Source: Pseudomonas fluorescens | Lineage (GTDB): Bacteria > Pseudomonadota > Gammaproteobacteria > Pseudomonadales > Pseudomonadaceae | DNA length: 64,000 bases | Direction: 5' to 3' | Assembly (NCBI RefSeq): GCF_902497855.1 | Contig: NZ_CABVHU010000001.1 | Location: 1-64,000 of the forward strand | Shown: positions 19,008 through 27,890 of the stretch, one piece after another | Position numbering within the stretch: the first letter of the stretch is position 1 | Layout: the number at the start of each line of letters is the position of its first letter | Notes under the pieces: generated by a model | Told to the model about the DNA's origin: nothing | Database searches by the model: none | Seen by the model: only the letters and a program-made list of their open reading frames with translations | Made by a program: the position numbers and the translations under genes

Positions 19008-20654
19008 ATGTCCGAACGCAGTGGTGGCCAACTTGTCGTTGATCAATTAACTCTTGAAGGCGTGCAGACAGTATTTTGCGTTCCAGGTGAAAGTTATCTG
19101 GAAGTGCTTGATGCCTTACGCGATTCGCCAATCAAGCTGGTTGTTTGTCGGCAGGAGGGCGGGGCGGGCTACATGGCCGATGCCCACGCTCGAATAACTG
19201 GAAAGACGGGCGTGTTCATGGTCACGCGCGGTCCCGGTGCGGCCAATGCCATGGTTGCGTTACACACTGCCTGGCAAGACAGTGTGCCTTTAGTGTTGTT
19301 TGTCGGGCTCATTCCACGCGCTGAAACCTACCGAGAGTCTTTCCAGGAGTTCGATCTGAACGGCTGGTTCGGCACCACCACCAAAGGCGTGTTCCAGATC
19401 GAGCACGCCGAGCGAATTCCTGAAATCGTCGCTCGGGCCTTTGCGTTGGCGCGCACAGGTCGGCCGGGCCCGGTAGTCATCGGACTGCCGGAGGACATGC
19501 TGCGTGATCGGGTGCAGGCTCAGGCCGTCGAACCTATACATACATTGCAAAGCGTCCCCGGACAGGACGCCATTGCCCAGTTGGAGCGCCTGTTGGCCAC
19601 TGCTTTGAAGCCGCTGGTGATTCTCGGCGGTGGAGGCTGGACGCCCCAGGCCACCCGACAGGTCCAGCAATGGGCCGAACGGTATGAGTTGCCAGTGGCT
19701 GTCGACTTTAACTGCATGGACCTGATCGACCATCGGTCACCGTCTTATGTCGGGTCACTGGGTTATGGTCGCTCGCAAATCATGGCTGATGCCTTGCGAG
19801 AAGCTGATCTGGTCATTGGAATTGGCTCACCGTTAGGCGACATTGTGACCGATAGCTGGGCACTCCTGCCGATACAAGGTCATGCCTGCAAATTGCTGAC
19901 GGTATTACCTGACAGTGATTGCCTGGGCGCGATGCATCCTCAAGCGTTGCGCATCATTTCGGACATGCCCTGTTTTGCCTCTGCACTGGACACCCTGACG
20001 CCATCGTCACCGGTGCGCTGGGGTGACCGTACCCGAGGGCTGCGTGAGGCGGGCGAACGCTACCGTCAGCCGCCTGATCTGGGCGGTAATATCGACCTCA
20101 ACATTATTTTCGAGCACTTGCAGCGATCGCTGCCAGACGATGCCATCGGTACTTGGGGGGCGGGTAATCATGCCGGGTGGGCCGGACGTTACTTGCGCTT
20201 CAACGGCTACCCATCGCAATTGGCGCCACGCAACGGGTCGATGGGCTACGGCGTTCCGGCCGCCATCGCTGCCGCCCTGGCGCACCCACAGCGCCAAGTG
20301 GTCTCGGTGGCCGGCGATGGCTGCTTCATGATGAACGGCCAGGAGCTGACGGTGGCCCGAGGCCTGGGGGTGAAGCCGCTGATTATCGTCTTGAACAACG
20401 GCATGTACGGGACCATCAGGACCCACCAGGAAATCCATCATCCTCAGCGCATCAGCGGCACCGATCTGGTCAACCCGGATTTCGCCGACTACGCCCGCGC
20501 GTTCGGTGGTCACGGCGAAAGGGTGATCAAGACCGAAGAATTCGCCGGGGCGCTTGATCGAGCGCTCGGCAGCGACACGTTCAGCATCATCGAGATACGC
20601 ATCCCCCAGGACCTTCTCGGTCCGGACATGCGCATGAGCGATCTGCACCGCTGA
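19008..20654 (+). CDS. Thiamine-diphosphate-dependent enzyme (acetolactate synthase-like / 2-oxo acid decarboxylase-like)
   Basis: A 548-residue three-domain ThDP enzyme. The N-terminal PYR domain has the activating Glu in VCRQEGGAGYMADAHA, then RGPGAANAM; the central domain runs about 190-330; the PP domain has the ThDP motif GDGCFMMNGQELTVARGL...IIVLNNG. It resembles IlvB-like, oxalyl-CoA or benzoylformate decarboxylase-like proteins. Next to an aldehyde dehydrogenase it could decarboxylate a 2-oxo acid to an aldehyde. No IlvH-type small subunit adjoins, so a role in valine synthesis is unlikely. The gene is 31 bp upstream of the dehydrogenase gene, in one operon. Confidence 0.85.
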   Translation: MSERSGGQLVVDQLTLEGVQTVFCVPGESYLEVLDALRDSPIKLVVCRQEGGAGYMADAHARITGKTGVFMVTRGPGAANAMVALHTAWQDSVPLVLFVGLIPRAETYRESFQEFDLNGWFGTTTKGVFQIEHAERIPEIVARAFALARTGRPGPVVIGLPEDMLRDRVQAQAVEPIHTLQSVPGQDAIAQLERLLATALKPLVILGGGGWTPQATRQVQQWAERYELPVAVDFNCMDLIDHRSPSYVGSLGYGRSQIMADALREADLVIGIGSPLGDIVTDSWALLPIQGHACKLLTVLPDSDCLGAMHPQALRIISDMPCFASALDTLTPSSPVRWGDRTRGLREAGERYRQPPDLGGNIDLNIIFEHLQRSLPDDAIGTWGAGNHAGWAGRYLRFNGYPSQLAPRNGSMGYGVPAAIAAALAHPQRQVVSVAGDGCFMMNGQELTVARGLGVKPLIIVLNNGMYGTIRTHQEIHHPQRISGTDLVNPDFADYARAFGGHGERVIKTEEFAGALDRALGSDTFSIIEIRIPQDLLGPDMRMSDLHR

Positions 20655-20685
20655 TTGACTTCCCTCTCTGGCCAAGGAATCCCCC

Positions 20686-22179
20686 ATGTCCCAATTGACC
20701 CATGCTCAGTGGCAGCAGCGCGCGCTGTCGCTGCCGATCGAAACCCGTGCGTTTATCGACGGGCGTTATACAGCGGCGACCGATGGCGCAACGTTCGAGT
20801 GCATCAGCCCGGTGGATGGGCGTGTGCTGGGTCAAGTGTCCAGCTGCGACGCCGTCGACGCGCAATTGGCGGTCGCCGCGGCGCGCAGGGCATTCGAGGC
20901 CGGACACTGGTCTCGCCAGGCGCCGTCCGCACGTAAACAAGTCATGTTGCGTTTCGCGGCGTTGATCGAGCAGCACAGTGAAGAACTGGCGTTGCTGGAA
21001 ACCCTGGACATGGGTAAACCCATTGCTCATGCGCTGGGAATGGACCTGGTTGCAACCACCGAAGCCATCCGCTGGAGTGGCGAGGCGATCGACAAGATTT
21101 ACGACCAGGTCGCTGCCACGCCTCACGATCAATTGGGTCTGGTGACGCGGGAGCCGATCGGCGTGGTCGCGGCGATCGTGCCGTGGAACTTCCCCTTGAT
21201 GATGAGTGCGTGGAAACTCGGACCCGCACTCGCCACCGGCAACTCGGTGATCCTGAAACCCTCGGAGCGCTCGCCATTGAGCGCGATTCGTCTGGCTCGA
21301 CTGGCGCTGGACGCGGGCATTCCCGCGGGTGTGTTCAACGTGTTGCCCGGTTACGGTCACACCGTTGGCAAGGCGCTGGCGCTGCACATGGACGTCGACA
21401 CCTTGGTGTTCACGGGTTCCACCCGTATTGCCAAGCAGTTGCTGGTGTATGCCGGGGAGTCGAACATGAAACGGGTGTGGCTCGAGGCTGGCGGCAAAAG
21501 CCCCAACATTGTCTGTGCTGACGCTCCGGATCTGGATGTGGCAGCGCAAGCCGCTGCGGCGGCCATTGCGTTCAATCAGGGTGAGGTCTGCACGGCGGGT
21601 TCGCGCCTGTTGGTCGAGCGCAGTATCAAAGACGACTTCGTTGCCAAGGTCATTGAAGCGTTGCAGGCATGGACACCCGGACATCCCCTGGACCCTTCGA
21701 GCATGGCGGGTGCCGTGGTGGATCACCAGCACCTGGAAAGCGTCCTGGCGCACATTGCCGAGGCGCAAGAACAGGGCGCGACCTTGCGCAGTGGAGGTCG
21801 GCAACTGCGTGTTGAAAGTGGCGGTGCCTATGTCGAGCCGGCACTGTTTGACGAGGTCGACAATGCCATGGGGATTGCCCGGGAAGAGGTGTTCGGTCCC
21901 GTGCTGTCCGTGATCGCTTTCGACACTCTGGAGCAGGCGGTAGAGATCGCCAACGACAGCCCGTACGGGCTTGCGGCAGCGGTCTGGACGCGGGATTTGT
22001 CGAAGGCGCACCTGGCGGCAAAAGCGTTGCGTGCGGGCAGTGTCTGGATCAACCAGTACAACGGTGGCGACATGACCGCACCGTTCGGCGGCTTCAAGCA
22101 GTCGGGTAACGGTCGTGACAAGTCGTTGCATGCGTTCGACAAATACACAGAACTCAAAGCCACCTGGATCAAGCTGTAG
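20686..22179 (+). CDS. NAD(P)-dependent aldehyde dehydrogenase (PuuC/KauB-like)
   Basis: A full-length 497-residue class ALDH. Key elements are VVAAIVPWNFPLMMSAWKLGPALATGNSVILKPSE (cofactor site), FTGSTRIAKQLL, the catalytic-Glu motif VWLEAGGKSPNIV, the catalytic Cys in GEVCTAGSRLLVE, and the C-terminal PFGGFKQSGNGRDKS. Overall it is closest in look to gamma-glutamyl-gamma-aminobutyraldehyde dehydrogenases acting on amine-derived aldehydes. It would oxidise the aldehyde made by the upstream ThDP enzyme. A terminator follows at 22204. Confidence 0.9.
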   Translation: MSQLTHAQWQQRALSLPIETRAFIDGRYTAATDGATFECISPVDGRVLGQVSSCDAVDAQLAVAAARRAFEAGHWSRQAPSARKQVMLRFAALIEQHSEELALLETLDMGKPIAHALGMDLVATTEAIRWSGEAIDKIYDQVAATPHDQLGLVTREPIGVVAAIVPWNFPLMMSAWKLGPALATGNSVILKPSERSPLSAIRLARLALDAGIPAGVFNVLPGYGHTVGKALALHMDVDTLVFTGSTRIAKQLLVYAGESNMKRVWLEAGGKSPNIVCADAPDLDVAAQAAAAAIAFNQGEVCTAGSRLLVERSIKDDFVAKVIEALQAWTPGHPLDPSSMAGAVVDHQHLESVLAHIAEAQEQGATLRSGGRQLRVESGGAYVEPALFDEVDNAMGIAREEVFGPVLSVIAFDTLEQAVEIANDSPYGLAAAVWTRDLSKAHLAAKALRAGSVWINQYNGGDMTAPFGGFKQSGNGRDKSLHAFDKYTELKATWIKL

Positions 22180-22203
22180 CTCGGTTATCGCCTGGTTATC
22201 CTA

Positions 22204-22237
22204 ACCCCGCTCAACACGGATGTCGGAGCGGTTTTTC
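22204..22237 (+). terminator. Rho-independent terminator after the aldehyde dehydrogenase gene
   Basis: CCGCTC (22207-22212) pairs with GAGCGG (22226-22231), followed at once by TTTTTCGTT. It separates the ThDP/ALDH unit from the next operon. Confidence 0.65.
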
Positions 22238-22278
22238 GTTAACCAATACCATGCGTTTAAGGTATCGATAGTCCAACA

Positions 22279-22302
22279 ATTCAGCATTGGACGGCATGGT
22301 TC
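22279..22302 (+). promoter_or_regulatory. Shared promoter motif, copy 2 (upstream of deacylase operon)
   Basis: Same 24-bp block as at 18909-18932, with only three differences (A/G, A/G, T/G). It ends 51 bp before the deacylase start. The two copies link the ThDP/ALDH unit and the deacylase-to-RidA operon as one regulon. Confidence 0.6.
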
Positions 22303-22353
22303 GCTGAATTTACGCTCGTCCCACATCACATCCAGTTACCTGTGGACCTGAAA

Positions 22354-23646
22354 ATGAAAACAATAAACATCAATGCGCTCGAGCAAGACATCGTCGCCGC
22401 GGTCGAAGCACTGCGCAACGAATCGGTCACCCTGTTGAGTGAGCTGGTCTCCCATGCATCGCTCCTGGGTGAAGAGCAATCGGCGCAAGACGTTATGAAA
22501 AGAGTGTTTTCAGATGACCTGGAACTTGAAGTTCAAGCGCTGACCATCGACGAAAGCCAGATCAAGGATCATCCGGGGTATTCGCCATCGCTGGTTTCCT
22601 ATGAAGGCCGGGTCAATGTCATCGGCACTCATCGGCCTTGGGTGGTGCAGGGCAAGTCGATTATTTTCAACGGGCACATCGACGTGGTGCCAGTCGGTGA
22701 TGAACGCCTGTGGACCCAACCGCCGTTTCAGCCCTGGATCGATGGCGACAAGCTGATTGGCCGAGGCGCATCCGATATGAAGGCCGGGATCGTCAGCTAC
22801 ATCATGGCGTTCAAGGCATTGAAGCGACTGGGTTACGAGCCGGCTGCCAAGGTCATTCTCCAGTCGGTGATCGAAGAAGAATGCACGGGTAACGGCGCGT
22901 TGGCCTGCCTGGTCGCCGGGCACACCGCAGACGCTACAATCATCACCGAGCCGACAGCGGGTTTGATGACGTGCCAGATGGGTGTGCTCTGGCTGGCGCT
23001 GGAAATCAGCGGCAAGCCGGCCCATGCGGCCATGGCGACTCAGGGCAGCAGCGCCGTTGATCTTGCATTGGCGCTGTTCGCCGGCCTCAAGTCGCTGGAA
23101 AACGAGTGGAACGAGCCTGCCAACCGGCATCACTGCTACAGCCACCACCCTAAACCGATCAATTTCAACCTGGGCAAGATCCAGGGCGGTGAATGGACGT
23201 CCTCGGTTCCGTCGATGTGTCGGCTGGATATTCGCATTGGTTTTTATCCCGAAAAAACCGTGGCGCAGATCAAGGCTGAAGTCGAAGCCCGGCTCGACGC
23301 ATTGTTCCTCGCTCACCCGGCTCATCTGTCAGCCCAGTACCAGGTCACCTATGGCGGGTTCCAGGCACAGGGGTGTGAGATCGACATGAACCAGCCGGTG
23401 ATCACTTCGTTGCGACGTACCTATGCCGATGTGATCGGTGAAGCATTGCCGCTGGTCACGTTTGAAGGCGCCACCGACGCGCGGTTTTTCAACTTGTACG
23501 GCGGTATCCCCGCGACCTGTTATGGCCCTGTCGGTGGCTCCATACACGGCATCGATGAGTGGGTTTCGATCGACAGCATGATGGATGTCACCAAGGTTCT
23601 CGCGGTGTTCATCGCCCGCTGGTGCGGACTCAACCACGCCAAATAA
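22354..23646 (+). CDS. M20 family ArgE/DapE-type deacylase
   Basis: A 430-residue cytoplasmic M20 metallopeptidase-fold hydrolase. Metal and catalytic motifs are IIFNGHIDVVPVGD, DKLIGRGASDMKAGI (bridging Asp), IEEECTGNGAL (catalytic Glu pair), TIITEPTAG, and a C-terminal His in VGGSIHGIDEWV. Family members remove acyl groups from N-acyl amino acids or related amides. No signal peptide is seen, unlike the other M20 enzyme of this operon at 26547. ATG 22354 is preferred over GTG 22342. AACAATAA at 22359-22366, just after the start codon, fits an Hfq/Crc target. First gene of the operon running to 30433. Confidence 0.85.
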   Translation: MKTININALEQDIVAAVEALRNESVTLLSELVSHASLLGEEQSAQDVMKRVFSDDLELEVQALTIDESQIKDHPGYSPSLVSYEGRVNVIGTHRPWVVQGKSIIFNGHIDVVPVGDERLWTQPPFQPWIDGDKLIGRGASDMKAGIVSYIMAFKALKRLGYEPAAKVILQSVIEEECTGNGALACLVAGHTADATIITEPTAGLMTCQMGVLWLALEISGKPAHAAMATQGSSAVDLALALFAGLKSLENEWNEPANRHHCYSHHPKPINFNLGKIQGGEWTSSVPSMCRLDIRIGFYPEKTVAQIKAEVEARLDALFLAHPAHLSAQYQVTYGGFQAQGCEIDMNQPVITSLRRTYADVIGEALPLVTFEGATDARFFNLYGGIPATCYGPVGGSIHGIDEWVSIDSMMDVTKVLAVFIARWCGLNHAK

Positions 23647-23708
23647 AAACCAGAGAACTCAACTTCACCTTCCTGCCTGCCATCACAAAAATTATAAGGC
23701 GCTCAGTT

Positions 23709-25052
23709 ATGCAAATGGTTCGTTCGGCACCTCAGGTGGCCGGGTCGCTTGCGGCCGCTCTTTTTATGGCTCCAATGGCTGTACAGGCCAAGGACACCGG
23801 CTTCATCGAAGACAGTTCGCTGACGCTTAATACCCGGCAGTGGTACTCCCATGAAATCGGGCGCAAGGACACTTACTTTTCCGCGCAAACATCCCAAGGG
23901 CGGCGGGCCGTGCGCGACCGCACGGCCTGGCTTGAGGGTTTCAAGCTTGATTATGTGTCCGGGTTCACCCAAGGCATGGTCGGTTTCGGTCTTGATCTGT
24001 CGGCGTACGCTGCCGTTGCGCTTGAACGCGGCAAGTTGGCGACCGCCGGTGGCAGCAACCGGCTGTTGGTCGACAAAGATGGCGATGTGGTGGATGACTG
24101 GAGCAAGGTGGGTGTCGCGGCGCTGAAATTCAAAGTATCCGACACGGTGCTGAAAGTCGGCAGGCACCAGGTCAAGACGCCTGTGATGGGCTATTCCGAT
24201 ACACGCACGCTTCCGGCAGCGTTCGACGGTGTTTCCCTGGAAAGTCATGACGTTAAGGGCCTGACAATCAAGTCCGGGTACTTCGACCGGGCTACGCCGC
24301 GCACCGGGGCAGGCAGTCAGGACTTGACCCCCAGTTTCGGTAACCGACTGGTCACCAGTGACTGGGTGGCTTACGCCGGTGCCGACTACCTGGCCAGCAA
24401 CGGCTGGCGCGCCAGTGCTTACGTCTCGCGTTTCGAGGACGTCTGGGACCGTGAATACGTGGGGCTGGGGCAGAAATTCAACTGGGATGCAATCACCACC
24501 GATATCCAGTTTGACTTCTACAACACCCAGTCCAGTGGCCAGGAAGTGGCCGGGAAGATCGACCAGCAGGCTTATGGCCTGAGCATTACGCCTGTTTACA
24601 AGAACCACATGCTGAAAGTTGGCTTGCAACAGATCAAGGGCGACGAGTACTTCGACTATGTGGCCGAGTCGAATGCGATCAATCTGCCAAACACCATGCT
24701 CTCGTATTACAACGGCCCCAACGAACGCTCATTCCAGGTCAATTACATCAACGATTTCGCCGCGTATGGCGTTCCAGGTTTCAAGACCATCCTCTGGTAC
24801 ATCAAGGGCTGGGGAATTGATGGCACTCACTATGATGGCGGGCCCGACGGTATCTATTCGTCCGTGCTCAAGCAGAGTGACGAAAGCCACTATGAGGTTG
24901 GAACCTTCGTCAGTTACGTCGTCCAGTCAGGGCAGTTGAAAGGCGTGAATCTACTCAGTGGTTATGCCTGGCATCGCGCGAGCGAAAACCAGATTGAAGG
25001 CAACCTTGAAGAGTTCCGCCTGATCGTCAACGTGCCGTTCAAGATTTTCTGA
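23709..25052 (+). CDS. OprD-family outer-membrane porin
   Basis: A 447-residue OprD-type substrate-specific porin. Signal peptide ends near APMAVQA; the mature start KDTGFIEDSSLTLNTRQWYSHE and the WLEGFKLDYVSGFTQGMVGFGLDLSAYAAV block are family hallmarks, and the C-terminus EGNLEEFRLIVNVPFKIF ends in Phe. OprD channels import amino acids, small carboxylates and peptides. Here it would admit the substrate of the operon to the periplasm, where the exported amidohydrolase and amine oxidase act. AAGG lies about 10 nt before ATG 23709. Confidence 0.92.
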   Translation: MQMVRSAPQVAGSLAAALFMAPMAVQAKDTGFIEDSSLTLNTRQWYSHEIGRKDTYFSAQTSQGRRAVRDRTAWLEGFKLDYVSGFTQGMVGFGLDLSAYAAVALERGKLATAGGSNRLLVDKDGDVVDDWSKVGVAALKFKVSDTVLKVGRHQVKTPVMGYSDTRTLPAAFDGVSLESHDVKGLTIKSGYFDRATPRTGAGSQDLTPSFGNRLVTSDWVAYAGADYLASNGWRASAYVSRFEDVWDREYVGLGQKFNWDAITTDIQFDFYNTQSSGQEVAGKIDQQAYGLSITPVYKNHMLKVGLQQIKGDEYFDYVAESNAINLPNTMLSYYNGPNERSFQVNYINDFAAYGVPGFKTILWYIKGWGIDGTHYDGGPDGIYSSVLKQSDESHYEVGTFVSYVVQSGQLKGVNLLSGYAWHRASENQIEGNLEEFRLIVNVPFKIF

Positions 25053-25102
25053 TCTGCCGCAGCCCGTAACCACTCATAACAGCATACAAAACCGGAGTAC
25101 CC

Positions 25103-26431
25103 ATGAAATCCACTACGCTCCCCGTGAGTTCGACCGACGGGCCAGCTTCGACCCCGGTCAGTTTCGATGCGGCGCAGACACGCAAGATCGTGATCGCGGC
25201 CTATATCGGCACTGCCCTGGAGTGGTACGACTTTTTCCTGTTCGGCACCGTTGCCGCGATAGTGTTCGCTCCGCTGTTTTTTCCGGGCGACGTCCCCGCC
25301 ATTTCGGTCATGGGCGCGTTTTTGAGCTTCGGTGTCGGCTTCGCTGCCCGTCCGTTGGGGGCGGTGATTTTCGGTCATATCGGTGACAAGTATGGCCGGC
25401 GCAGCGCACTGGTCATCACGGTCCTGATGATGGGGTTGGCGACGACCATGATCGGTTTTCTGCCGACTTACGCCACGGCCGGGATTGTCGCGCCCATCCT
25501 GTTGACTATCCTGCGTGCCGTGCAAGGTATTGCTGCCGGCGGAGAGTGGGGCGGGGCGACCTTGCTGGCGATCGAATACGCGCCGCCGAAAAAACGCGGG
25601 TTGTACGCCGCCATCGTGCAACTGGGCTCGCCCACGGGCACCTTGCTGTCGTCGGGTGCTGTCGCCCTGGCCGCTTCCTTGCCGGGTGACGCCTTCCTGG
25701 AGTGGGCCTGGCGTGTGCCGTTTGCGGTGTCCATCGTGTTGGTCGGCGTAGCGTTGTGGTTGCGCTGGAAAGTCGAAGAAACCCCGGCTTTCAAACAACT
25801 GGCGAGCGAGAACAAAACAGAAAAAATGCCGGTGCTCGAACTGTTCCGCCAAGTCCCGGGACGGCTGGTGTTGGGCATCGCCACTTACCTCTATTGCAAT
25901 GCCGGTTTCTTCATCATTACCGCGTTCATGATCAGCTATGTCACCAAGACGCTGAACTTGCCCAGCCACGTCATTCTCACGGCGTTGACCTGCGGCGCGC
26001 TCATGCAAATGGTGACCCTGGTGGCGGCCGGCAAGCTGGCCGATCGCATTGGCTCGACGCAAACGGTGATCATCGGTTACGTCATTACCCTGGTGTTGGC
26101 ATTCCCGATGTTCTGGCTGGTTGATACCCGTGAACCCATGTACATCAACCTGGCCATGGTCCTTGGTCTGGGATTGGCGACGGTGGCCTACGCGCCGATC
26201 GGCAATGTGCTGACCCGTCTGTTTCCACCGCATCTGCATTACAGCGGCCTGGGGTTGTCGGCCAACCTGTCCGGCCTGATAGCGGGGTTCATGCCGGCCC
26301 TGGCCACAGGGTTCCTGATGCTATCGGATGGCAAGTCATGGGGGCCTGCGCTGCTCCTGAGCCTTATCGCCGCCATCTCGCTGTGCGCCACGATCATCAC
26401 GTTGTTCGTGACACGCCACCAGCCTGACTGA
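25103..26431 (+). CDS. MFS metabolite:H+ symporter (MHS family)
   Basis: A 442-residue 12-TM carrier of the metabolite:H+ symporter family (KgtP, ShiA, ProP type). Typical motifs are ALEWYDFFLFGTVAAIVFAPLFFP in TM1, RPLGAVIFGHIGDKYGRRSALV (loop 2-3), RAVQGIAAGGEWGGATLLAIEYAP and LRWKVEETPAFKQL. GGAGTACCC precedes the ATG. Substrates of the family are carboxylates and zwitterions. In this operon it may import the oxo acid, or the carbonyl product released in the periplasm. Confidence 0.92.
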   Translation: MKSTTLPVSSTDGPASTPVSFDAAQTRKIVIAAYIGTALEWYDFFLFGTVAAIVFAPLFFPGDVPAISVMGAFLSFGVGFAARPLGAVIFGHIGDKYGRRSALVITVLMMGLATTMIGFLPTYATAGIVAPILLTILRAVQGIAAGGEWGGATLLAIEYAPPKKRGLYAAIVQLGSPTGTLLSSGAVALAASLPGDAFLEWAWRVPFAVSIVLVGVALWLRWKVEETPAFKQLASENKTEKMPVLELFRQVPGRLVLGIATYLYCNAGFFIITAFMISYVTKTLNLPSHVILTALTCGALMQMVTLVAAGKLADRIGSTQTVIIGYVITLVLAFPMFWLVDTREPMYINLAMVLGLGLATVAYAPIGNVLTRLFPPHLHYSGLGLSANLSGLIAGFMPALATGFLMLSDGKSWGPALLLSLIAAISLCATIITLFVTRHQPD

Positions 26432-26546
26432 GCTTTCCTCAGGGTGATCGGCCAGCACGGCGATGACCCTTTTTTCCAACACGCATGATTTCTCCTCGCA
26501 TCGTCAAGGGCGGGAGAGGTGTGCCTGTTCGTTAAAGAGTGTTCCG

Positions 26547-27890
26547 ATGAAATCCATCTATCCGATGCTATTCGTTTCAATGCTTGCCGCCGCCGTCCAC
26601 ACGGCGTCGCAAGCCAGCGAGCCCAATGACTGGGTCAAGGCCGCTGCCTTGCAGGAAGAGCCCGCCGTCATCGCGCTGCGGCACCAGATCCACCAGCATC
26701 CCGAATTGGGCAATCAAGAGTTTGAAACGTCAAAGTTGGTTGCCGAGCGTTTGAAGTCACTGGGCATCGAGGTTCGTACCAAGGTCGCCAATACCGGAGT
26801 CATCGGCGTCCTCAAGGGCAGTAAGCCGGGGCCGGTCATGGCGTTACGCGCCGACATTGACGCGTTGCCGGTGCAGGAACCTGTGGGGCTGCCCTATGCG
26901 AGTACCGCCCGGGCGCAATACCAGGGCAAGGAAGTCCCGGTCATGCATGCCTGTGGGCACGACGCCCATACCGCGATGTTGCTGGGTGCGGCAAAGCTGC
27001 TGGCCGACCACCGTGACCAGATTGCCGGCACCGTGGTATTCGTGTTTCAGCCAGCCGAGGAGGGTGGCGCGAACATCGATAACTTCACCCAGGGCGCAGA
27101 AATCGGTGCGCGGAAAATGATTGCCGAGGGCGCGCTGGACAATCCAAAAGTTGAAGCCATCTTCGGCTTGCACGTCATGGCCGGGCTGCCCAGCGGACAT
27201 ATTCGCTACAAGCCCGGGCCTGTGCTCAACAGTGCCGATGGCCTGCGTATTACCGTCAATGGACGACAAGTGCATGGCTCGATGCCCTGGAAGGGTGCGG
27301 ACCCGGTGGTGGCCAGTGCGCAAATGATCACGGCATTGCAGACCCTGATCAGTCGTCGCGCAGACCTGAGTCAAGGCATGGGTGTCGTCACTATTGGTGC
27401 CATCAACGCCGGCACGGCTGGCAACATCATTCCTGACACCTTGTCGATGCTGGGCACGGTGCGTACCAACGACAACGAGATCCGTAACGGCATCCTGAAG
27501 CAGTTGCCGCCGATGATCGAGCATGTCGCCCAAGCCAATGGTGTCTCGGCCAAAGTCGAGCTTTCCGAATACGCGCCGGTCCTGATGAACGACAAGCGCC
27601 TGACCCGAATGATGGCGGCGTCGATGAAGAAGGCCGCGGACGGCAACGCGAAAACAACCCCGAATTTTTCCCCCGCCAGTGAGGACTTCGCCCATTACGC
27701 CAAAAAGGTCCCGGCACTGTTCGTGTTCCTGGGAGCGACTTCTGCGGATCAGGACATGCTCAAGGCGCCCGTCAATCACAGCCCGTTTTTTACCGTCGAC
27801 GATGCCACGCTGAAGACCGGTGTACGGGCCCACGTCGAGTTCGTTCTCAACTATCCACTGCTCGCGGGGTTGGGAGCCAAGTCGTCATGA
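26547..27890 (+). CDS. Exported M20 amidohydrolase (hippurate hydrolase/IAA-amino acid hydrolase-like)
   Basis: A 447-residue M20D amidohydrolase with a Sec signal peptide ending near HTASQA. Motifs are IHQHPELGNQEFET, MALRADIDALPVQE, VMHACGHDAHTAMLLGAA (metal Cys/His), VFQPAEEGG (catalytic Glu pair), GLHVMAGLP, and SPASEDFAHY. Relatives split N-acyl amino acids, hippurate or indole-acetyl amino acids, and most are cytoplasmic, so an exported form is notable. Its stop overlaps the amine oxidase ATG by 4 nt (27887-27890). That arrangement suggests the enzyme releases, in the periplasm, the amine or amino acid that the next enzyme oxidises. Confidence 0.88.
   Translation: MKSIYPMLFVSMLAAAVHTASQASEPNDWVKAAALQEEPAVIALRHQIHQHPELGNQEFETSKLVAERLKSLGIEVRTKVANTGVIGVLKGSKPGPVMALRADIDALPVQEPVGLPYASTARAQYQGKEVPVMHACGHDAHTAMLLGAAKLLADHRDQIAGTVVFVFQPAEEGGANIDNFTQGAEIGARKMIAEGALDNPKVEAIFGLHVMAGLPSGHIRYKPGPVLNSADGLRITVNGRQVHGSMPWKGADPVVASAQMITALQTLISRRADLSQGMGVVTIGAINAGTAGNIIPDTLSMLGTVRTNDNEIRNGILKQLPPMIEHVAQANGVSAKVELSEYAPVLMNDKRLTRMMAASMKKAADGNAKTTPNFSPASEDFAHYAKKVPALFVFLGATSADQDMLKAPVNHSPFFTVDDATLKTGVRAHVEFVLNYPLLAGLGAKSS

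Noticed and set aside
19008..20654. ThDP enzyme considered as acetolactate synthase of branched-chain synthesis (ilvB/ilvI)
   Set aside because: No small regulatory subunit gene follows, and the gene is coupled to an aldehyde dehydrogenase in a catabolic setting.
20587..22131. Long open frame (514 codons) on the minus strand opposite the aldehyde dehydrogenase
   Set aside because: It mirrors the GC-rich codon pattern of the real gene, has no domain and is rich in Arg/His/Gln; a shadow frame.
24962..26239. Minus-strand frame (425 codons) opposite the MHS transporter
   Set aside because: Shadow frame rich in Gln/Arg/His; no membrane or enzyme motif.
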